Origin: G963665495 sp963677785
GTDB lineage: Bacteria > Desulfobacterota > Desulfovibrionia > Desulfovibrionales > Desulfovibrionaceae
DNA: 64,000 nucleotides
Reading direction: 5' to 3'
Assembly: GCA_963677785.2 (NCBI GenBank)
Contig: CAXXDH010000003.1
Span: forward strand, 2,852,001-2,916,000
The position numbers were made by a program, and so were the translations under genes. The notes below the pieces were generated by a model. That model saw only the letters and a program-made list of their open reading frames with translations, was not told the origin of the DNA and made no database searches. Each line of letters starts with the position of its first letter. Position 1 is the stretch's first letter. Positions 35,052 to 45,255 of this stretch are shown in pieces.

Positions 35052-35678
35052 TTATCCTAACTGGACTTGTTTTCCGTCGATTTTCGAGACTTTTTCAGAC
35101 AGCACCGTCGTATTTTCGGCCTGGATCACACAGTGGCCGTCCACAACCCGGCGGGAAGAAGCGGCCTGCATTTCCTCATGGGCGGAGACGTGGCGAAAAA
35201 GCACTTCCAGCCGCTGCGTCATTCGTTTGAATAACGAATTGCAGTTTTTGCCGAGCAGGTTGATGCTTTCCACATGACCGTTGAACAGTTTGCCGAGAAA
35301 GCTGCATGATTCGATGTTCAGTGCGCCTTCCTGGGCATCAACCCGGATGCCGGGGCTTTCCAGGTTCAAGCAGTGCTCCGCTTCCAGATTGATGGAGCCG
35401 CCCATGGCGGTAAGGGTCACATCGCCGGAAAGGACGATGTCGTTGTGCTCTTTGCGGGCCCGTTCGATGACGGTGAGGATGTAGTGGTTGCCGTGCGGGC
35501 TGAGGCTGAGCAGTACGGTGTCTCCCGGCTGCGGCTGCAGCAGGCAGCCGTCGGCCTGTTTCGCGGTGACGGTTTCCGCTCCAGTGCGTACGCCGAAGGT
35601 TCCGTCCGCGCAGGAACAGACGCGCGCATATTCCAGCCGGACCGAATGTCCGGGAAAAGTGGCGAGGGCGAATGTCAT
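35052..35678 (-). CDS. DUF3540 type VI accessory protein
   Basis: This 208-residue protein of the DUF3540 family regularly occurs with vgrG, DUF2169 and DUF4150. It has a small OB-like N-terminus (QPGDTVLLSLSPHGNHYILTVI) and a beta-helical middle (DIVLSGDVTLTAMGGSINLEAE), like the gp5 needle part of VgrG. The start at 35678 follows AAGGAG by 6 bases. The open frame continues 321 bases upstream antisense-like to the pentapeptide gene and is rejected. Confidence 0.85.
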   Translation of the reverse strand: MTFALATFPGHSVRLEYARVCSCADGTFGVRTGAETVTAKQADGCLLQPQPGDTVLLSLSPHGNHYILTVIERARKEHNDIVLSGDVTLTAMGGSINLEAEHCLNLESPGIRVDAQEGALNIESCSFLGKLFNGHVESINLLGKNCNSLFKRMTQRLEVLFRHVSAHEEMQAASSRRVVDGHCVIQAENTTVLSEKVSKIDGKQVQLG

Positions 35679-35695
35679 TGATGCTCCTTGACGTC

Positions 35696-36757
35696 TTAGG
35701 CTGATTTGCGTCCGAAGGTTTCCGCTTCGGCCAGTTCTTTGTCGGTTTCGCGGATCTGGATGTGTTTTCCCAGCATGCCCCAGGTGGTGTTTTCTTCCCA
35801 GGTACGGTGGAAATTGACCAGATAGGTTTTGGCGCCGGTAAAATCGCAGTGGATCAGGGACGTACGGCTGAAGTCCGCGAACCGGCAGTCCGCGTCGTTG
35901 AAATCGCAATGGCGAAACAGGGCGTCCTGCAGCACCGAATAGGTGACATTGGCTTTGCGGAAATTGGCAAGAGTGGCCTCGCAGGTGTTGAAGCAGCACT
36001 CCTGAATCTTCGCGTATTGAAAGGAAGTCTTGTAGAGTTTGGCGCCGAGAAACATGGCGTTCTGGCAGTCCGCTCCCTGGAAATCGGTTTCCGTAAGATT
36101 GGCATTGGTAAAATTTGCGTACTGCAGATCCGTCCGGCTCAGCTTGGCACCTGTCAGGTTGCAGCCGTCGAACTGGCAGGTCCGCAAGCGGCAGCCGCTC
36201 AGGTCGTATCCGGCGAGGTTGTTGTTGCGGAAAACGATTTTATGTCCGGAGATATTGTTCAGACAGGTGCCGGAAAATACGCTGTCTACCAGGGCGACGC
36301 TGTCCAGGTCGCTGTTGCTCAGGTCCGTGCCTTCCATTTTGCAGCTGGTCATGCTGATGCGCTTGAGGTGCGCGTTTGAAAAGTCGGCCTGGGTGAGCAC
36401 GCCCTGGTCGAAAAAGCACATGTCCAGATGCGCTTTGGAGAAGTCGGCCTGGGGCAGCCTGGACTGTACGAAGGCGCATCTGACGCCCTGCGCGCCTGAA
36501 AACAACGCGCCTTCCAGCTGCATATTGACCATACTGGTGCTGTCCAGTGTTGTCTGGGAAAAATTCGCCTGCTGCAGCTGGCAGTCAATAAAACTCGTTT
36601 TGTTGAGCGTGGATTTGGAAAAATCCGCGCCTGTGAAATTGACTTTATGAAATACACCGCCGGTGATTTCCAGCCCGGAAAGATCAATGCCGCTGAGATC
36701 CTCATCCATGATGGGAGTGAATGATTTGATTCTTTTGAGAATGCGTTCTCTGTTCAT
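35696..36757 (-). CDS. Pentapeptide-repeat protein of the type VI cassette
   Basis: This 353-residue protein is almost wholly a right-handed quadrilateral beta-helix of A(D/N)LXX-type repeats (IDLSGLEITGG, GADFSKSTLNKTSFIDCQLQQANFS). The C-terminal cap is TWGMLGKHIQIRETDKELAEAE. It lies directly downstream of the DUF2169 fusion, whose C-terminal third has the same repeat type. It may be a structural adaptor loading cargo on the spike. Confidence 0.9.
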   Translation of the reverse strand: MNRERILKRIKSFTPIMDEDLSGIDLSGLEITGGVFHKVNFTGADFSKSTLNKTSFIDCQLQQANFSQTTLDSTSMVNMQLEGALFSGAQGVRCAFVQSRLPQADFSKAHLDMCFFDQGVLTQADFSNAHLKRISMTSCKMEGTDLSNSDLDSVALVDSVFSGTCLNNISGHKIVFRNNNLAGYDLSGCRLRTCQFDGCNLTGAKLSRTDLQYANFTNANLTETDFQGADCQNAMFLGAKLYKTSFQYAKIQECCFNTCEATLANFRKANVTYSVLQDALFRHCDFNDADCRFADFSRTSLIHCDFTGAKTYLVNFHRTWEENTTWGMLGKHIQIRETDKELAEAETFGRKSA

Positions 36758-36783
36758 TGTGATTTGCTTCTTGTTTCGGGGTA

Positions 36784-39700
36784 CTACAAATAATTCTTGA
36801 CCCGCTGCAGGTTGCTCTTGTTCAGATTGGCGCCCGAAAGCCGCGTATTGCCGAAGACGGTTTTGAAAAATTCAGTAGCGTACAGATTGGCATTGGTCAG
36901 GTCCACAGCCACCAGCCGGGCTTTTTTCAGCGATCCGTGCAGGAGGTTGACGCCGTGCATGTCGGCTTGTTCCAGATCGGTTTTCTGGATGCGGGTTCCG
37001 TTCATGACCACTTTATGCAAGTCCGCTTTGGTCAGGTCGCTGCGTTCGATGATCGAATTGACCAGGCGTCCGTTGCGGAAAGTAGCGCCGGACATGTCCG
37101 TACGGTTGATGTAGGCCTGTTCCAGGTTGGCTCCGTCCAGATCGGCTTCGGGAAATTCCGAATCCTCGTTGAAACGCGTATTGAACAGCTTGGCCTTTTT
37201 GAATTTGACCTTTTTGCCTTTGGCTTCGGAAAACAAGGTGGATTCCAGGTCAGATTCGCTGAAGTCCGCCTTGTGCAGTTCGGCCGTATTCACCATGCTG
37301 CGCGTCAGGCTGGCTTTGGTAAAATCCACGCCGTTCATGCTGCACTCGTCAATGGCGGAAAAGCTGCCCTTGAGATTTTTGAATACGGCGTCATCCAGCT
37401 TGCACTCGTCCAAGCAAACGAACTCCAGAGTCACATCGCTGAAGTTCGCTTTGCTGCAATCTGACGTATTGATGCAGGAACGCAGGATGGACGCTTCCGA
37501 GAAATCCGCCTTACGCAGCTTGCAGTTCTGGATAATGGTTTTTTCCAATTTGGCCTGTTTGAAATCGGCTTTTTTCAGGTTGCAGTCCGTCACGGAGACC
37601 GAATCGAACTGCGTGTTGGAAAACGTGGCTTTTTCCAGGTTGCAGGAATCAAAAATGACCCGTTTGAGAATTTTGTTGCTGAAATCCAGGTCCGAGCAAT
37701 CGATGTCGTCAAAGTTCAGTTCTTCAAGGAGATCTTTGGTCTCAAGGAGTTGCTGCAGGCTCTCACGGTCGTATTTTTTCAGAAAATCCATGCGCATTCC
37801 TTTTTTCTCAAATTGCTTTTGCATCCCAGGCGGTATGTCCTCCAGCCCCATGGATGGTTTTTTGCCCGCGGCTTTGGCGGCTTCCATTTTTTTCTGCAGC
37901 GCATCGGCGTCGGGCATGTAGTTTTCGAGTTTTTTCCTGTTGCGCTGCAGCAGCTGCATTTTGTGGCGTTTGCTGGCGCTGCTCCGCTGCGCATTTTCCT
38001 GCAGTGCGCGTATGCGGTCCTGCAGCTTGGTGTCGGCCTCGGGCGTAAGCGCCCCCTGGCTGCCGAGCATTTCCCGTGTCTGTTGCAACTGCCCGGCCAC
38101 ATGTTCGTGCGTGGCCCCGCCAGGGGATCGTTTCAGTTGCGACTTGATTTTTTCATAGAACGAACCGCCTTGCTCCTGGGGGACGGCCATCAAGTTGTCC
38201 AGATTTTTGATGGCCTTTGCCGGATCACGGCCGGTTTTGGCTGCCTCGGCATAGGTATCTTTTTTCAGCGTTTCGATGGTTTTCTGAAGGGCCACTCCCC
38301 GGGCGGCGACTCTTTTTTTGATGGATTTTTCAATCTGCTTGCCGAAATCCTGCATGTCGTCGCCAGCGGCCAGCGCATCGTCAACGAGCATTTGCTCCAC
38401 TCCGGAGTCGAGGTCGGTAAAGTCAAAGGAATTTTCTTCGGCGAAATCCTTGGGCAACAGTTTGAATACCAGGGGCCGCAATTCTTCACCTTGCTTTTTG
38501 GCGTCGAAAACGTCGTCGCCCTGGGGCAGAACAAGGACCTGAGCTTTTTTATGCAAGGCCTGCCACTGCTTTTCGAGCGCTGGAGCTTTGCCGTCGCGTC
38601 CGTCCGTGTAGCCGACCACCACAATGCAGGCCATGGCGTCTTTCAAGGCCGCCGCGGCCTCTTCTGAGGGGGCGTCTTCGGGGGCGCGTATGGTGAGTAT
38701 GGTACAGCAGTCGCCGAGTTCCTGTTCCGCGTAGCAGGCGGCGAGTTCGTCCGGCAGGCAGATGATGGGGGCGGACGGGTCCTTGGGGGCGGGGCGCAGT
38801 GCCGTGGCGGGCTGAGATCCCTTGATGAGGATGTCCTTGCTGTTGTCGGTGAGCGGTTCGAGGGGGGAGCACGGACGCAGGGTGATGCTGGTGACGGTTT
38901 TCCCGTCAAAGGTCGGAAATACCAGGCCCATGGGAATGGCCAAGGGCTCTTTGTCTTTCAACCCCCAGGCAGCGGCATCGTATTCGGTGTCCATGGGATG
39001 CGCGCCGATCCAGGTATTGGAACGCAGAAACACTTCGTCAAAGCCGAGTTCCGTCAACGCGTGCGCGACACGGTTGTTGAAGAGCAGATGCTTGCGGCAT
39101 TTGGATGCGAAATACCAGGCGCGTTGTTTCCAGCTCAATGCAAGCGACGGATCGTTTTCCCGTGCCACTTCCAGCTCATCTTTTGACGGGGGCAGCTTCA
39201 TGCCGTGCTTTTCAAAGGATTTTTTCAAATCTGAAATGGCGTCGGCCTTGTCCTGGGCGCTTTTTTGAAAATTCTTGTCGATTTTGTCGATGCGGCGGTC
39301 CATGCCGTTCAGCAGCGTATCTGTCGAAACCGGACAGGTCCCCAGTTTTTGAATCAGTTCCTGGCGGGTTGCAGTCATCGATTGGCGCATTTGCTGGGCG
39401 AACTGCCTGGCTCTGGCGATATCGCCGGCCTGTTGCAGGCTGCGCTCTCTGGCATTGAGCGTGGGAACAGGCAGCTTTCCTTCGGCGGCGAGTTTTGCTT
39501 TTTGAATATCTTTGGGCAGCTGTTTGATACGGATGATGGCTTTTTGGGCTTCCGCCTTGGCCTCCTGCAACTGCGCTTGAACTTTGGGATCCGGCTCCAT
39601 AGGCATGAGGTGCGCGGTTTTCATGATTTCATGGTATTCTTCCAGGGACTTGGGCTTGTCGGATACGTTTTCCGTACGTATCAGCACGCGTACCATGTCT

Positions 39701-40653
39701 TCGTATTCCTCATCGGCCATACGCGTCATGCCGCGATAAATGGCCACTCCCTTCAATACGGAGGGCAGAAACCAGACCGTGTCTATGTTCAGGTCCACTT
39801 CTTCAAACAGGGTTTCATGCTTTCTATCCAGCGGAAACAGTCGGAAATCCTTTTTCTTGGAAACGAACAGCCGGACGCGTTTGCCCGGCAGCTGTCCCTG
39901 GATGCACGCATGTTCCGGATGCATGTTGTGGATGGTGAACTGTTCGGAAGGATTGAAAAAGCCCCGGATGTGCTGGTCGGGGTAGGCCGCGTTGAAGTAC
40001 ATGGGGTCTGTCTTTTCCGGGTAGCCCAGGGGCCAGCGTTCCTTGACCCATTTTTCATTGAACTCCCCGAGCATCTTTGTCCGTTGGGGCCAGGTGGGAT
40101 TCAGGGGGCCGAAGCTCGAGGGCAGCGGCTTGCTTTCCGGCGAGTCTATAAGGCGTCCGGGATTCTCCACATTGGGCGCCGGGCGGTACTTGTTGCCCTG
40201 TTCGTCTTCCAGTTCCACGAACCCTTTGCCCAATGGATTGGAGGCAAAGTCCTCGCCGCCATAGGCAGTGCGCCAGGAAACAGGCATTTCCGTAAAGGGT
40301 TTTGCTTTGGTCAGGTAGCCGTTTTTCCAGCTGCGGTCGCCGAAAATCCAGAGTTCCTTTTCCACCTGGCCGATACGCACCCAGACTTTTGAAGCTTCCC
40401 GTGTCTCTCCCTGGGGGGCGAAGCACGAGCCGGTGACGAGAAACTCGCCGGTCTTTTTGGGAAATCCCATGTCGAAATCAAAATCGCGGCCCATGATGTC
40501 CGTGAGATCCGTCCAGAGCTCCTGTTCGCCATGCAGTTTTCCCGGAGTGAGCAGGTCAAAATACAGGGAGACCCCCATGGACAGATAAAGCGTTTCATCC
40601 AGTTCCACGGGCTTGATAAAGAGAGAATGCTGGGTGTCCTTGAATATTTTCAT
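36784..40653 (-). CDS. DUF2169-pentapeptide fusion, type VI effector-loading adaptor candidate
   Basis: This 1289-residue protein has an N-terminal DUF2169 domain (about 1-360: GFPKKTGEFLVTGSC, VSWRTAYGGEDFASNPLGKGF, FNPSEQFTIHNMHPEHACI). A charged coiled-coil and unknown middle (about 380-1000) follows, then a pentapeptide-repeat C-terminus (about 1000-1289). DUF2169 proteins are known as partners that help load certain type VI effectors on VgrG. The ATG at 40653 lies 13 bp after the VgrG stop. A TTG start 45 bases upstream would overlap VgrG and is less likely. The middle region contains a segment (PIICLPDELAACYAEQELGDC) I cannot assign. Confidence 0.87.
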   Translation of the reverse strand: MKIFKDTQHSLFIKPVELDETLYLSMGVSLYFDLLTPGKLHGEQELWTDLTDIMGRDFDFDMGFPKKTGEFLVTGSCFAPQGETREASKVWVRIGQVEKELWIFGDRSWKNGYLTKAKPFTEMPVSWRTAYGGEDFASNPLGKGFVELEDEQGNKYRPAPNVENPGRLIDSPESKPLPSSFGPLNPTWPQRTKMLGEFNEKWVKERWPLGYPEKTDPMYFNAAYPDQHIRGFFNPSEQFTIHNMHPEHACIQGQLPGKRVRLFVSKKKDFRLFPLDRKHETLFEEVDLNIDTVWFLPSVLKGVAIYRGMTRMADEEYEDMVRVLIRTENVSDKPKSLEEYHEIMKTAHLMPMEPDPKVQAQLQEAKAEAQKAIIRIKQLPKDIQKAKLAAEGKLPVPTLNARERSLQQAGDIARARQFAQQMRQSMTATRQELIQKLGTCPVSTDTLLNGMDRRIDKIDKNFQKSAQDKADAISDLKKSFEKHGMKLPPSKDELEVARENDPSLALSWKQRAWYFASKCRKHLLFNNRVAHALTELGFDEVFLRSNTWIGAHPMDTEYDAAAWGLKDKEPLAIPMGLVFPTFDGKTVTSITLRPCSPLEPLTDNSKDILIKGSQPATALRPAPKDPSAPIICLPDELAACYAEQELGDCCTILTIRAPEDAPSEEAAAALKDAMACIVVVGYTDGRDGKAPALEKQWQALHKKAQVLVLPQGDDVFDAKKQGEELRPLVFKLLPKDFAEENSFDFTDLDSGVEQMLVDDALAAGDDMQDFGKQIEKSIKKRVAARGVALQKTIETLKKDTYAEAAKTGRDPAKAIKNLDNLMAVPQEQGGSFYEKIKSQLKRSPGGATHEHVAGQLQQTREMLGSQGALTPEADTKLQDRIRALQENAQRSSASKRHKMQLLQRNRKKLENYMPDADALQKKMEAAKAAGKKPSMGLEDIPPGMQKQFEKKGMRMDFLKKYDRESLQQLLETKDLLEELNFDDIDCSDLDFSNKILKRVIFDSCNLEKATFSNTQFDSVSVTDCNLKKADFKQAKLEKTIIQNCKLRKADFSEASILRSCINTSDCSKANFSDVTLEFVCLDECKLDDAVFKNLKGSFSAIDECSMNGVDFTKASLTRSMVNTAELHKADFSESDLESTLFSEAKGKKVKFKKAKLFNTRFNEDSEFPEADLDGANLEQAYINRTDMSGATFRNGRLVNSIIERSDLTKADLHKVVMNGTRIQKTDLEQADMHGVNLLHGSLKKARLVAVDLTNANLYATEFFKTVFGNTRLSGANLNKSNLQRVKNYL

Positions 40654-40666
40654 ATATGACAGCCGG

Positions 40667-42922
40667 TCAAATTTGATTGTTGTTGGTGGACGCGACAACT
40701 TTGAGGCCGAACAATTTTCTGAATTTGGCAGCGCCTTTTTTGACTGCGGCCTTCAAGTTGATTTTGCAGCCGTCGATGTCCTGTTTTGTTTTGGCGAATC
40801 CGAGGCTGACCAATCCGCTGTCCACAGCGACTATTTTCAAGCCCTTGAGCTTTCGGAACGTATCGAGCCGGATGGCGATGACACGGGCTTCGGCCGCTTT
40901 TGCAGAAAATTTGAGCAAGACTATGCCGATTTTGACGATGCCCAGGGAAGCGGAGGCTCCCACGGCTTTCGCACTGGACATTTTGCAAGAAATTTTGACG
41001 TTTTTTTCGCTGTCCTTTGTTTTTTTTGATGAAGAAGCGCAGGCCTCATAGAGTACGAGCGTATTCCCCCAAATGGCACAGGCGTCATACTCCTCGTAGG
41101 CCTTTGTCAGGATTTCTTCGTCAGTGGGGGTTACCTCAATGGTGGAGTTCGTGTTGTTGTTTGTCGCTGCGCCATTGGTTATCAGAGCGTATTGTTGTTT
41201 ATAGGCTCTTGTATCGTTCCCCGTCAGGCTGAACGTATCGGCGCCTGTGGTGGAAGTGCTGGAGGCCCCTTTGACGGTTTTAGACGCGTTGTTGCCTATG
41301 GATGTTTTCTGGTTGCTGCCGATGGTATTCTGCTGGTTGCCCTGCGTACGCATGGTGATGCCGGCCAGGGCGCCGCTGGCGGCCGCGCCGAGATGTATGG
41401 TGCTGGAGGACGAGGGCGAAGACATCCGCAGGCTTTCCGAACCTTCCTTGTTTTCGAATTGCAGCTGGTTCTGTCCCGCCGTACGCAGCACGCACTGCGT
41501 ATTGTTTCCCGAGGTCACACTGCTTTTTTGCTGCGGGTTGGGCAGGGTGCCGACAATGACCGGGCGGTCCGGGTTCCCGTCCACATAGGCCAGAACTATT
41601 TCGGTGTGTTTCAGCAATGGAAAGTGGAAGCCAAAGTCCTTTCCCACGTATGGCTGGGCCAGACGTATCCAGTGGGACGCCTGGCCGTCAGTCGCGCCTG
41701 AGATATCAAAGGGCAGAACAACCTTGTAGCGCCCCTGGGAATCCACCTCGGCGTATTTCCCGCTTCCTTTGGCGTCTATGCGGGCATGCAGCGTTCCATG
41801 GATGCGGGGCAGAACGGTTTTACGCACCGGTCTGAAGGACGTATCCGCCGGGATGGCCTCGAACCGGTTGGTATAGCCGGACTGCAGTTCGCCGAGTGAA
41901 GCAGCGCCCAAACCGGAAGTGCCTTCATAATTTTGCCTCCCCGTATGGGTCAGGCTCGTAACAAGAAAATCGCGATTGAACGCGTTGTTGAAGTGGTCCC
42001 TGAGCGTCATCTGAAAGCCGGTCTGAATCAGGGACGAACTGGAGTCCCCTTGGAAGAGCCGCAGTCCGCAGGCGATTTCTTCAGCCCGTACGCGGGCCAG
42101 TAAATCCGCTTCGGCCTGGCTGACCAGGTCTTCGGAATAGGAATAGACCTGCCCTTTGCCCGAATCGGAAACCGTTGCCTGGCCCTGGAAAAATACATCC
42201 GGCTTGCGGTAATTGAAGTCCCGGATACGCGCGCTTTGGGGGCCGAGAGATGTCTTGCAGGTGCAGCGGGTCACCACGCTGTTGCGGAAGGACTGTTCCA
42301 GGCCGGATTGGGGCGCATAGGGCAGGGGATCGAGTCCGGGAGCGGCCTGTCGGGCGATCATGCTGTCCGTTATGATGATTTTTTCCGCATAACCGCTTTG
42401 ATCGAAAAAATAGGTCATACCGTAATATTCGAGCCAGCGGGCAATGAACGAGTAGTCGTCTTCCTCGTATTGGCAGATGAATTCCCGCAGGGGGTAGTCC
42501 TTTTCCAGGCGGAATTCAAAGCTGGAGCTGTCGATATTGTTTTGTTGGATGACTTCGCTGATGCAGGTTTTGATGCTTTTGTTGATGAAAACGCGGTTGG
42601 AGCGGACGTATTTGAGGCGTTCCAGGCGCGGACCGAGCAGCAGTTGATAGTGCGGTCTTTGCGAGTGTTCGCCGATGTATCTGAACAGCAGCGGCACGCC
42701 GTGGATGGTTCGTTCTTCCTGGCCTTTTTTCAGTTGCAGGGCGGCCTTTCCAGCCAGAACATCGGCCGGATTGCAGTGGCGCGACGCAGTGAGGGTGAGC
42801 ATGAAGTGGTAGCAACTATTCAGGGCCTCTGTCCCTGTAAATTGCACCACACTGAACGTGTCGTCAGGGAGGCCATCCAGATGCAATGAGAAGTGCGTAT
42901 CGTGATGCGGCAATGTCGTCAT
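40667..42922 (-). CDS. vgrG: VgrG spike protein 1 with C-terminal extension
   Basis: This 751-residue VgrG has a gp27-like N-terminal half (LDGLPDDTFSVVQFTGTEALNSCYHF, YPLREFICQYEEDDYSFIARWLEYYGMTYFF), a gp5 OB domain (GRYKVVLPFDISGATDGQASHWIRLAQPYVG, VLAYVDGNPDRPVIVGTLPNP) and a needle repeat region. A C-terminal extension of about 115 residues (VGASASLGIVKIGIVLLKFS to KINLKAAVKKG) is related to those of the two neighbouring VgrGs. VgrG trimers form the type VI spike. The gene is 11 bp after vgrG 2, with AGGGAG before the ATG. Confidence 0.95.
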   Translation of the reverse strand: MTTLPHHDTHFSLHLDGLPDDTFSVVQFTGTEALNSCYHFMLTLTASRHCNPADVLAGKAALQLKKGQEERTIHGVPLLFRYIGEHSQRPHYQLLLGPRLERLKYVRSNRVFINKSIKTCISEVIQQNNIDSSSFEFRLEKDYPLREFICQYEEDDYSFIARWLEYYGMTYFFDQSGYAEKIIITDSMIARQAAPGLDPLPYAPQSGLEQSFRNSVVTRCTCKTSLGPQSARIRDFNYRKPDVFFQGQATVSDSGKGQVYSYSEDLVSQAEADLLARVRAEEIACGLRLFQGDSSSSLIQTGFQMTLRDHFNNAFNRDFLVTSLTHTGRQNYEGTSGLGAASLGELQSGYTNRFEAIPADTSFRPVRKTVLPRIHGTLHARIDAKGSGKYAEVDSQGRYKVVLPFDISGATDGQASHWIRLAQPYVGKDFGFHFPLLKHTEIVLAYVDGNPDRPVIVGTLPNPQQKSSVTSGNNTQCVLRTAGQNQLQFENKEGSESLRMSSPSSSSTIHLGAAASGALAGITMRTQGNQQNTIGSNQKTSIGNNASKTVKGASSTSTTGADTFSLTGNDTRAYKQQYALITNGAATNNNTNSTIEVTPTDEEILTKAYEEYDACAIWGNTLVLYEACASSSKKTKDSEKNVKISCKMSSAKAVGASASLGIVKIGIVLLKFSAKAAEARVIAIRLDTFRKLKGLKIVAVDSGLVSLGFAKTKQDIDGCKINLKAAVKKGAAKFRKLFGLKVVASTNNNQI

Positions 42923-42933
42923 CTGTCTTCTCC

Positions 42934-45231
42934 CTAAAAACGCAGCATCAATGCGGAGATGCCTTTATAGGTACTTGACAATTTATTTTTGAAAGAGCTG
43001 ACATCAATATCAACGCCTTTTATGACTGTACCTTTTGTCTCTTTTCCATCCTTGGCAATCCAGAGATCAAATTTCAGTGCTTCAAAAGCGCCTTTGCTCA
43101 GGCCAAATTCGAGCCGTATCCCATATCCTGAGGCGCATACCGCTTTGATGCTCAAAAGTTCCAGCTCCAGAGCTATTTTGATTCCCGGCACCAGTGATGC
43201 CTCAGCGCCTTTTGCGGATACGCCTCCCACGGAGGTTGCCCCGAAAGACCATTGAGTCGTGGATGTTTTGGCGCCTATGGCCGTTTTTTTGAACCAACTG
43301 GCTTTGCATTCAAATGTAAATTCACGCTTTATTATTTTTGTTTCAGTGCTTGTCGATGAAGTGTTTGTCAGCAGTTGTCCCGTTGTGGATGTGTAGGCAG
43401 GGGTGAAGAATTGGAAAGACTCATTGTAGTTTTCTTTTCGCTGCCCCTCGCAGCTGTCCTGTTGCGTACCCAGTATGGAATAGTTTGCCGCTCCGGTTAC
43501 AGCGCCGGCAAATGTGTTCTTGTAAATCCGGGTGGAGTTTCCGCTGACCGTCTGTTGCTTGTTGCCGGAGATGGTTTCGGCAAAATTTGTGACCACCTTG
43601 TTGTACAGGTTGCCTTCGGTCCCCATTTCAATGCCCTGGCCGCTGCTGCCGCCGCCATCCATGGCGGCGCCGAGGCGCATGAAGGTGTTTTGAGTGGAGG
43701 ACGAGGCTACCAGCCCCTGGCTGCCTTCCGTATCTTCCATGTGCAGTTTGTTTTTTCCGCTGGTGGTGATGTTGCACATGGTCTGGTTGCTTTGCGTTAC
43801 CTGGCTCATATGAGTCGGATTGGGAGCCACGCCTTGAATCGCCGGACGGCTGGGATCGCCGTCCGTACAAAACAGCAGGACGTCGGTTCCCTTATGTACG
43901 GGGAAGTGCAGGCCGTGCTCGCTTCCGCCGTACGGTTGCGTCATACGCAGCCAGGAGGAGGCTTTGCCGTCGGGTTTTCCGGAAAGGTCGAATGGCAGCT
44001 CGACCTTGTAGCGTCCTTGTTCGTCCAGTTCCGCGTATTGGCCGCTCTGGGCCGCGTCGATTTTTGCGTACAGCAACCCGCAGGTGGGCACTCTGCGTGA
44101 GATGCGCGGTGGCCGGTATTGCTTGTCCGCCCGCAGGGCGGTGATCTGGTTGCTGTAGCTGAAGCGTACGTCCGGCGTTGTATCGGACAAGAGCCCTGCC
44201 GAGGAGGTGTAGGCATCCTTGATGGATGCAGAAAGCTTGTTGGCTTGGTTGCCGAAATGGCGGACCCGTGTGGCCAGATAAGACTGGTTGAACTGTGCGT
44301 CGGGATGGTTCTGGAGGGTGAAAAGATGGCCTGAGCCCACAAAGGGCGCAAAGGAATTGAATGCCAGCACCTGTTCGTGGCTTTGCAGCTCTTCCGCCTT
44401 GATTTGGGCCTGCTGTCTGGCTTCGGTGTTGTTGCGTACGTGCCGGCCGTAAAAATATCGTTCGCCCTGGCCGTCGGGCGATACAGGAAGCGTGGCTTCC
44501 GGGGGGAGTTCGGGCTTTTCGTAGTTGTAGTCCCTGAGGCGTATCTGCTTGGGCGGAAGAATCCATGCGGATTCCAGTGATGTGACCGCGTTGGCAGAGC
44601 CTACGGGCTCCAGGCCGGTATGAGGCGAAAAGTGGAGGTTCTCAGCTCCATCCGGCTCCCTGAGCACGCTGTTGCTGTCGGTGAAAATGAGTTTTTGCTG
44701 TTTCCCGTCCTGTTCGAAAAAGAAAAACAGACCGTTACGTTCCGTAAGACGTCGCAGGAAATGCAGGTGGGTTTCTTTGTACTGGCAGGTTATAGATTGC
44801 TGCGGATATTGGTTTAGCAGCCGAAAGGCATACTCAGCAGTGGAAAGTCCCGTATCCGTCAGCAGCTGCCCCAGGATATCCGGCAGGCTCTTGTCCAGAA
44901 ATACCTGGTTGGAATGCATGTAATGGAGCAGATAGAGCTTGGGGACCAGTTTTATTTGATAAAAATAGGTGGTTCCAACTCCGTGCAGCAGTTCGATGCT
45001 GGTCAGAATTCCTGAAAACGTTCGGGTCTTGTTGGCGAAGGCGATTTCCAGGCTCGCATCGGATTTGATGAGGGCGTCAATGTTCGGAAGCAATTGGGGG
45101 CTGGCAAGCAGTACGAGGAAAGAGTAGCAATGGTTGATGGCCTCCTTTCCTGTAAAGCAGACAACTTCGGGCTGTTCCCCGGGCCACTCGGAAAGTGTCA
45201 CCGTGTGCTTGAGATATTGCGTATTGTGCAT
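42934..45231 (-). CDS. vgrG: VgrG spike protein 2 with C-terminal extension
   Basis: This 765-residue VgrG shows the gp27-like half (YPQQSITCQYKETHLHFLRRLTERNGLFFFF), the gp5 domain (GRYKVELPFDLSGKPDGKASSWLRMTQPYGG, VLLFCTDGDPSRPAIQGVAPNP) and the needle. The last 130 residues form an extension (FECKASWFKKTAIGAKT, IKIALELELLSIKAVCASGYG, VIKGVDIDVSSF) that is alanine/glycine-rich and ends in the pattern I-x-G-V-x-I, shared with the other two. AGGAAG precedes the ATG. It is a tandem duplicate within one operon. Confidence 0.95.
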   Translation of the reverse strand: MHNTQYLKHTVTLSEWPGEQPEVVCFTGKEAINHCYSFLVLLASPQLLPNIDALIKSDASLEIAFANKTRTFSGILTSIELLHGVGTTYFYQIKLVPKLYLLHYMHSNQVFLDKSLPDILGQLLTDTGLSTAEYAFRLLNQYPQQSITCQYKETHLHFLRRLTERNGLFFFFEQDGKQQKLIFTDSNSVLREPDGAENLHFSPHTGLEPVGSANAVTSLESAWILPPKQIRLRDYNYEKPELPPEATLPVSPDGQGERYFYGRHVRNNTEARQQAQIKAEELQSHEQVLAFNSFAPFVGSGHLFTLQNHPDAQFNQSYLATRVRHFGNQANKLSASIKDAYTSSAGLLSDTTPDVRFSYSNQITALRADKQYRPPRISRRVPTCGLLYAKIDAAQSGQYAELDEQGRYKVELPFDLSGKPDGKASSWLRMTQPYGGSEHGLHFPVHKGTDVLLFCTDGDPSRPAIQGVAPNPTHMSQVTQSNQTMCNITTSGKNKLHMEDTEGSQGLVASSSTQNTFMRLGAAMDGGGSSGQGIEMGTEGNLYNKVVTNFAETISGNKQQTVSGNSTRIYKNTFAGAVTGAANYSILGTQQDSCEGQRKENYNESFQFFTPAYTSTTGQLLTNTSSTSTETKIIKREFTFECKASWFKKTAIGAKTSTTQWSFGATSVGGVSAKGAEASLVPGIKIALELELLSIKAVCASGYGIRLEFGLSKGAFEALKFDLWIAKDGKETKGTVIKGVDIDVSSFKNKLSSTYKGISALMLRF

Positions 45232-45255
45232 GCCGTCTTCCTGTAGTGGTCCTGC

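Noticed and set aside
39265..40392. 375-codon plus-strand frame opposite the DUF2169 fusion
   Set aside because: Antisense shadow; DUF2169 motifs on the minus strand are clear.
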